Assembly (NCBI GenBank): GCA_958436995.1
Contig: CAUBMI010000010.1
Location: forward strand, 1-42,599
Reading direction: 5' to 3'
Source: an uncultured Collinsella sp.
GTDB lineage: Bacteria > Actinomycetota > Coriobacteriia > Coriobacteriales > Coriobacteriaceae
Length of the DNA: 42,599 bases
The notes below the pieces were generated by a model. That model saw only the letters and a program-made list of their open reading frames with translations. It was not told the origin of the DNA and ran no database searches. The translations under genes and the position numbers were made by a program. Below, piece by piece: positions 40,090-42,599 of the stretch (within the stretch, counting starts at the first letter, position 1; each line of letters begins with the position of its first letter).

Positions 40090-40974
40090 CTATCTGACGG
40101 CTTGGACGGCAAGTGCGTCCAGCACACGCCCTGCGTCGGCGTTGATTAGAATGCTGCGATCGGCGATTTCTGCCGGAGCGACTGCCTCGCCAAAATTGAC
40201 GCATGTGTACGTTGCGCGCTCGTTTTTGGCAGTCATCTGCCAAAACGGGTACTTGATGATGACGGGCGTGTTGCCGCCCACACCAAGCTCCAAGAACAGG
40301 ATGCGCATATTGCTGTGGCGGCGCAGGAAATCTTGGTAACGGTCGGCCGCGGCATACCAGCCCTTATCCTGCACAAACGTATCGTCGGCGCGCAGGTTCA
40401 TCGTGAGCGGGGAGCCGCAATGGGGGCAACGGGGCACTAGCGCAGAAGGAATGCGCAGGTCTTCTTGGGCGGCGACCATGTAATGTACGAGCTCTTCGTT
40501 GTCCCAAGTTTCCTGACAGCAGGGCTTGCTGCACTGGAATAGACCATAGTCGCCCTGCGTGTAAAAGAGTCGCTGTTTATCGAAACCGGCGCGTTGGAAG
40601 CAATGGTCTACGTTTGTGGTCAGCACAAAGTAATCTCGGTCGCGCAGCAGGCCCAAAAGCTGTTCGTAGATGGGCTTGGGTTTGGGGTCATATCGGTTGC
40701 ACATGATATAGCGGCTCCAAAATGCCCAGTATTCCTCGAGGGAGTCATAGGGGTAGAAACCGCCGGAGTACATGTCGGTAAAGCCGTAGCGTGCGGCGAA
40801 GTCGCCAAAGAGTTTCTCGAAGCGCTCTCCCGCGTAGGCGTAGCCAGCCGCGGTGGAAAGACCCGCGCCGGCGCCGATTATCACGGCGTCGGATGCATCG
40901 AGTTCGGCTCGGAGCTTAGCGATCTGCTTGGAGAAGGTCGCGGTAGATTGACTCGTCAGACGCGAGAAAAACAT
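40090..40974 (-). CDS. Sir2-family protein, class M (SirTM)-like, macrodomain-linked
   Basis: A 294-residue Sir2-fold protein. NAD loop GAGAGLSTAAG (34-44), second motif TTNVD (119-123), catalytic position YTQGD with Gln140, zinc module CSKPCC (148-153) plus CPHC (183-186). Gln in place of His and the linked macrodomain gene mark it as a SirTM, which transfers ADP-ribose to a protein target. The ATG at 40974 has AAGGTGA six bases upstream and lies 59 bp inside the macrodomain gene. In described SirTM operons a lipoyl carrier protein (GcvH-L) and a ligase (LplA2) are also present; neither is seen here. Related to sirtuins A and C at 9.5-12 kb. Confidence 0.88.
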   Translation of the reverse strand: MFFSRLTSQSTATFSKQIAKLRAELDASDAVIIGAGAGLSTAAGYAYAGERFEKLFGDFAARYGFTDMYSGGFYPYDSLEEYWAFWSRYIMCNRYDPKPKPIYEQLLGLLRDRDYFVLTTNVDHCFQRAGFDKQRLFYTQGDYGLFQCSKPCCQETWDNEELVHYMVAAQEDLRIPSALVPRCPHCGSPLTMNLRADDTFVQDKGWYAAADRYQDFLRRHSNMRILFLELGVGGNTPVIIKYPFWQMTAKNERATYTCVNFGEAVAPAEIADRSILINADAGRVLDALAVQAVR

Positions 40975-41701
40975 TGAAGATCACCTTAAGGTTGGGGTCG
41001 TTATGGTCTAGATGATGACGAACGGCATCGATGGCAACGCGCGCGGCGGCTTGTTGGGGATAGCCAAAGACGCCCGTCGAAATGCAGCAGAAGGCAAGCG
41101 TGTCGAGCTTTCGGCTCGTCGCTTCTTCCAGGCAGCTGGTGTAGCAATGGCGCAGTAGCAGTTCCTCGCGCGGGCCAGGCTTATGGTTGGGCACGATGGG
41201 ACCGACGGTGTGGAAGATATGGCTGCTGGGCAGGTTAAAGGCTGGCGTGACCTTGACGCATGCGGTCGGTTCCTCATGCCCCTGTTTACACATGAGGCTG
41301 GCGCACGTCAGGCGCAGCTGCATGCCGGCGTATGTGTGGATGGCATTGTCGATGCAGCGGTGTCCCGGCACAAAACAGCCGAGCATTTGGCTGTTGGCGG
41401 CGTTGACGATGGCGTCGGCCTTAAGCAACGTGATGTCGCCACGCCAGACGGCAATGCGATTGCAGTAGGGAAGCGTGCCGGCATCGGTTGCGCCGCCGCG
41501 CTCAACAAGCCGCTGCTGCAAGTAGGCATCCTGGATATCGAGCACCTCTGTCGCGAGCGCTTCGGGCGACCGCACGTTCATAAGGGCCCTGAGCAAATCA
41601 CGCTGCTCGCCGGCTCCGGCGGGAACAGCAACGCCGCGCCCGTCCGGTCGCTCGTTGAGCAATGCGTCGATAAGCCAAATACGACGCTCGGCTTGATTCA
41701 T
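40916..41701 (-). CDS. Zinc-type macrodomain protein-ADP-ribose hydrolase
   Basis: A 261-residue macrodomain protein. ADP-ribose-binding motifs are RGDITLLKADAIVNAANS (87-104) and STGVFGYP (208-215). The C-x4-H-x-C segment GCFVPGHRCIDN (C109, H114, C116) is the metal site typical of SirTM-linked macrodomains. The N-terminal ~80 residues form a helical cap. It probably removes the ADP-ribose added by the neighbouring SirTM. AGGAGG precedes the ATG at 41701; the frame is open further up but without support. It is the first gene of the two-gene operon. Confidence 0.9.
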   Translation of the reverse strand: MNQAERRIWLIDALLNERPDGRGVAVPAGAGEQRDLLRALMNVRSPEALATEVLDIQDAYLQQRLVERGGATDAGTLPYCNRIAVWRGDITLLKADAIVNAANSQMLGCFVPGHRCIDNAIHTYAGMQLRLTCASLMCKQGHEEPTACVKVTPAFNLPSSHIFHTVGPIVPNHKPGPREELLLRHCYTSCLEEATSRKLDTLAFCCISTGVFGYPQQAAARVAIDAVRHHLDHNDPNLKVIFNVFLASDESIYRDLLQADR

Positions 41702-41778
41702 GGCTGACCTCCTGTCCAATTGAGTTGGGCGTGTTTGACAGCAGTGTGCAACCCGGACCGCTTCTTCAAAAGAAGGCA

Positions 41779-41819
41779 CAAAAAGGTAAGCGCCGTGGAG
41801 CGGTATGCCCCACGGCGCT
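41779..41819 (-). terminator. Terminator of the HxlR gene
   Basis: A 10-bp perfect stem AGCGCCGTGG/CCACGGCGCT (41789-41798 with 41810-41819), followed on the minus strand by TACCTTTTTG. It lies 23 bp after the HxlR stop and separates it from the macrodomain operon. Confidence 0.85.
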
Positions 41820-41842
41820 CAATTTGCAAAAGCCCGTAGCTG

Positions 41843-42175
41843 CTAGGAGCTTCGCACAAGCTGCTGGTAGTCGGTGCCCCATTCCACAAGAGAATCGATG
41901 ATGGGCATAAGGCTTTGACCCAGCTCGCTCAGCGCGTATTCGGTACGGATGGGCGTTTCGGGAATGACGGTGCGCGTGATAAGTCCCGCGGCATCCATTT
42001 CCTTTAGGTTTGACGAGAGCACCTTTTGACTGATGCCGGGAATAGAGCGATGTAGCGCGTTGAAGCCCAGGGGCTGCTCAATGAGCTGCTGGATGATATA
42101 GATTTTCCACTTGTTGCCAAAGAGCTGAAAACACGTGGCGACGGGGCAGGGAGGCAGTTCTTCTTTGGTGAGCAT
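41843..42175 (-). CDS. HxlR-family transcriptional regulator
   Basis: A 110-residue winged-helix regulator. It opens with the HxlR signature CPVATCFQLFGNKWKIYI, whose Cys residues (C10, C15) are often redox-sensing in the family. The recognition helix is in ISQKVLSSNLKEMDAAGLI and the wing in RTEYALSELG. GAGG precedes the ATG. It is divergent from the Cys-rich repeat gene across 198 bp holding an HxlR-like dyad, so it probably controls that gene. Confidence 0.9.
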   Translation of the reverse strand: MLTKEELPPCPVATCFQLFGNKWKIYIIQQLIEQPLGFNALHRSIPGISQKVLSSNLKEMDAAGLITRTVIPETPIRTEYALSELGQSLMPIIDSLVEWGTDYQQLVRSS

Positions 42176-42235
42176 GGTAACCTCGCAATCGGGTAGGTTG
42201 CTTGCATTATCGCAGCAGCTGGCGCCCGTGGCTAC

Positions 42236-42253
42236 AACTTACTTTTTGGTAAC
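42236..42253. promoter_or_regulatory. Candidate HxlR operator
   Basis: AACTTAC-N6-GTAAC forms a TTAC/GTAA dyad of the size HxlR proteins bind. It lies between the HxlR gene and the Cys-rich gene. A hairpin GGGCGGC/GCCGCCC (42333-42354) in the downstream leader precedes the AAAGGAA ribosome site of the Cys-rich gene. Confidence 0.45.
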
Positions 42254-42373
42254 TGGCTAATAGATTAGTGCCTTCTTTTGGGTGGGGTGCATTCCTCGCA
42301 TGATGTGCTTAGGCGCAAAAGCGTCTACGTCCGGGCGGCTTCGCCCAGCCGCCCCCAATCGAAAGGAATTGCC

Positions 42374-42599
42374 ATGTCCGAGAATCTCGAGAACGTTGCC
42401 GCTTTCGCTTCTTGCGGTACCGCCGATCCCGCGCCCGCCTGCGGCTCCGCCGATCCCAAGGCCGCGCCGGCCTGTGGCACCGCTTGCGGCTCCGTCGATC
42501 CCGCGGCTGCTCCTGCTTGCGGCTCCGTCGATCCTGCTGCCGCCCCTGCTTGCGGCTCCGCCGATCCCAAGGCCGCGCCGGCCTGTGGCACCGCTTGCG
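42374..42599 (+). CDS. Cys-rich repeat protein, N-terminal part (cut by window edge)
   Basis: Seventy-five codons are visible. After MSENLENVAAFASCGTADP the protein consists of repeats of about 10-13 residues of the type CGSADPKAAPA, with a Cys-Gly at each repeat start (about eight Cys in the visible part). DNA repeats are recent: 49 bp at 42440-42488 recur exactly at 42551-42599, a 111-bp (37-codon) period. AAAGGAA precedes the ATG. The function is unknown. Regular Cys with Pro/Ala linkers could bind metal, take part in thiol chemistry, or be the N-terminal extension of a redox enzyme that lies beyond the window. The divergent HxlR regulator favours a thiol or electrophile response. Confidence 0.7.
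   Translation, partial: MSENLENVAAFASCGTADPAPACGSADPKAAPACGTACGSVDPAAAPACGSVDPAAAPACGSADPKAAPACGTAC

Noticed and set aside
42325..42591. Minus-strand repeat frame (PQAGAA-type) opposite the Cys-rich gene
   Set aside because: It is the antisense shadow of the plus-strand repeats and has no ribosome site.

Overview
The window looks like the chromosome of a gut Coriobacteriia bacterium, most probably Collinsella. This is inferred from protein resemblance, the GC-rich coding style, a Tat-exported surface protein ending in a LAGTG-type sortase motif, and short TGTGACAAAG-type intergenic palindromes. No rRNA, tRNA or CRISPR array was seen. The left third (1-13 kb) is accessory DNA, and most of the rest is ordinary chromosome.

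Layout. 1-7 kb: a DUF3800 gene behind a promoter whose leader carries an intrinsic terminator; an operon of three different SAM methyltransferases with a possible small membrane peptide; and a MerR regulator divergent from a flavodoxin and a CMD-cupin gene. 6.3-12.8 kb: two tandem copies of one module, consisting of a TetR-type regulator divergent from a three-gene operon of Sir2/SirTM-like proteins (called A, B and C here). The right copy is intact (9563-12770). The left copy is wrecked: C has lost its N-terminus, B is gone, A is only an N-terminal stub, and the TetR gene has a 265-bp deletion. The missing middle is occupied by two radical SAM genes resembling the 'radical SAM mobile pair'.

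13-20.8 kb: an AAA/DUF4143 ATPase, a parE-parC-like type II topoisomerase operon, and an AAA/DUF234 ATPase. The promoter-proximal DNA of the last gene holds two mirror-image double-operator arrays built from ACTCGG-N6-CCGAGT. 20.9-27.7 kb: a 1455-residue Tat/sortase surface protein, a LuxR-type regulator, and a GMP synthetase ATP-pyrophosphatase subunit without a glutaminase domain.

27.7-33.6 kb: a two-component system divergent from a redox module (CXXC mini-protein, polyferredoxin membrane protein, TlpA-like lipoprotein), followed by a rhodanese remnant and a CoA-disulfide-reductase-like flavoprotein with a fused rhodanese. 33.8-40 kb: a fused ABC ATPase-permease, a membrane protein and a tRNA-dihydrouridine synthase. 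They are separated by two ~180-bp palindromic elements whose outer arms differ between copies but remain complementary within each copy. 40-42.6 kb: an overlapping macrodomain-SirTM pair, an HxlR regulator, and the start of a Cys-rich repeat protein cut by the window edge.

The main theme is NAD/ADP-ribose chemistry. Four intact Sir2/SirTM-like genes, two fragments of duplicates and one zinc-type macrodomain hydrolase lie within 35 kb. The regulated three-sirtuin operon is the best candidate for an undescribed system.
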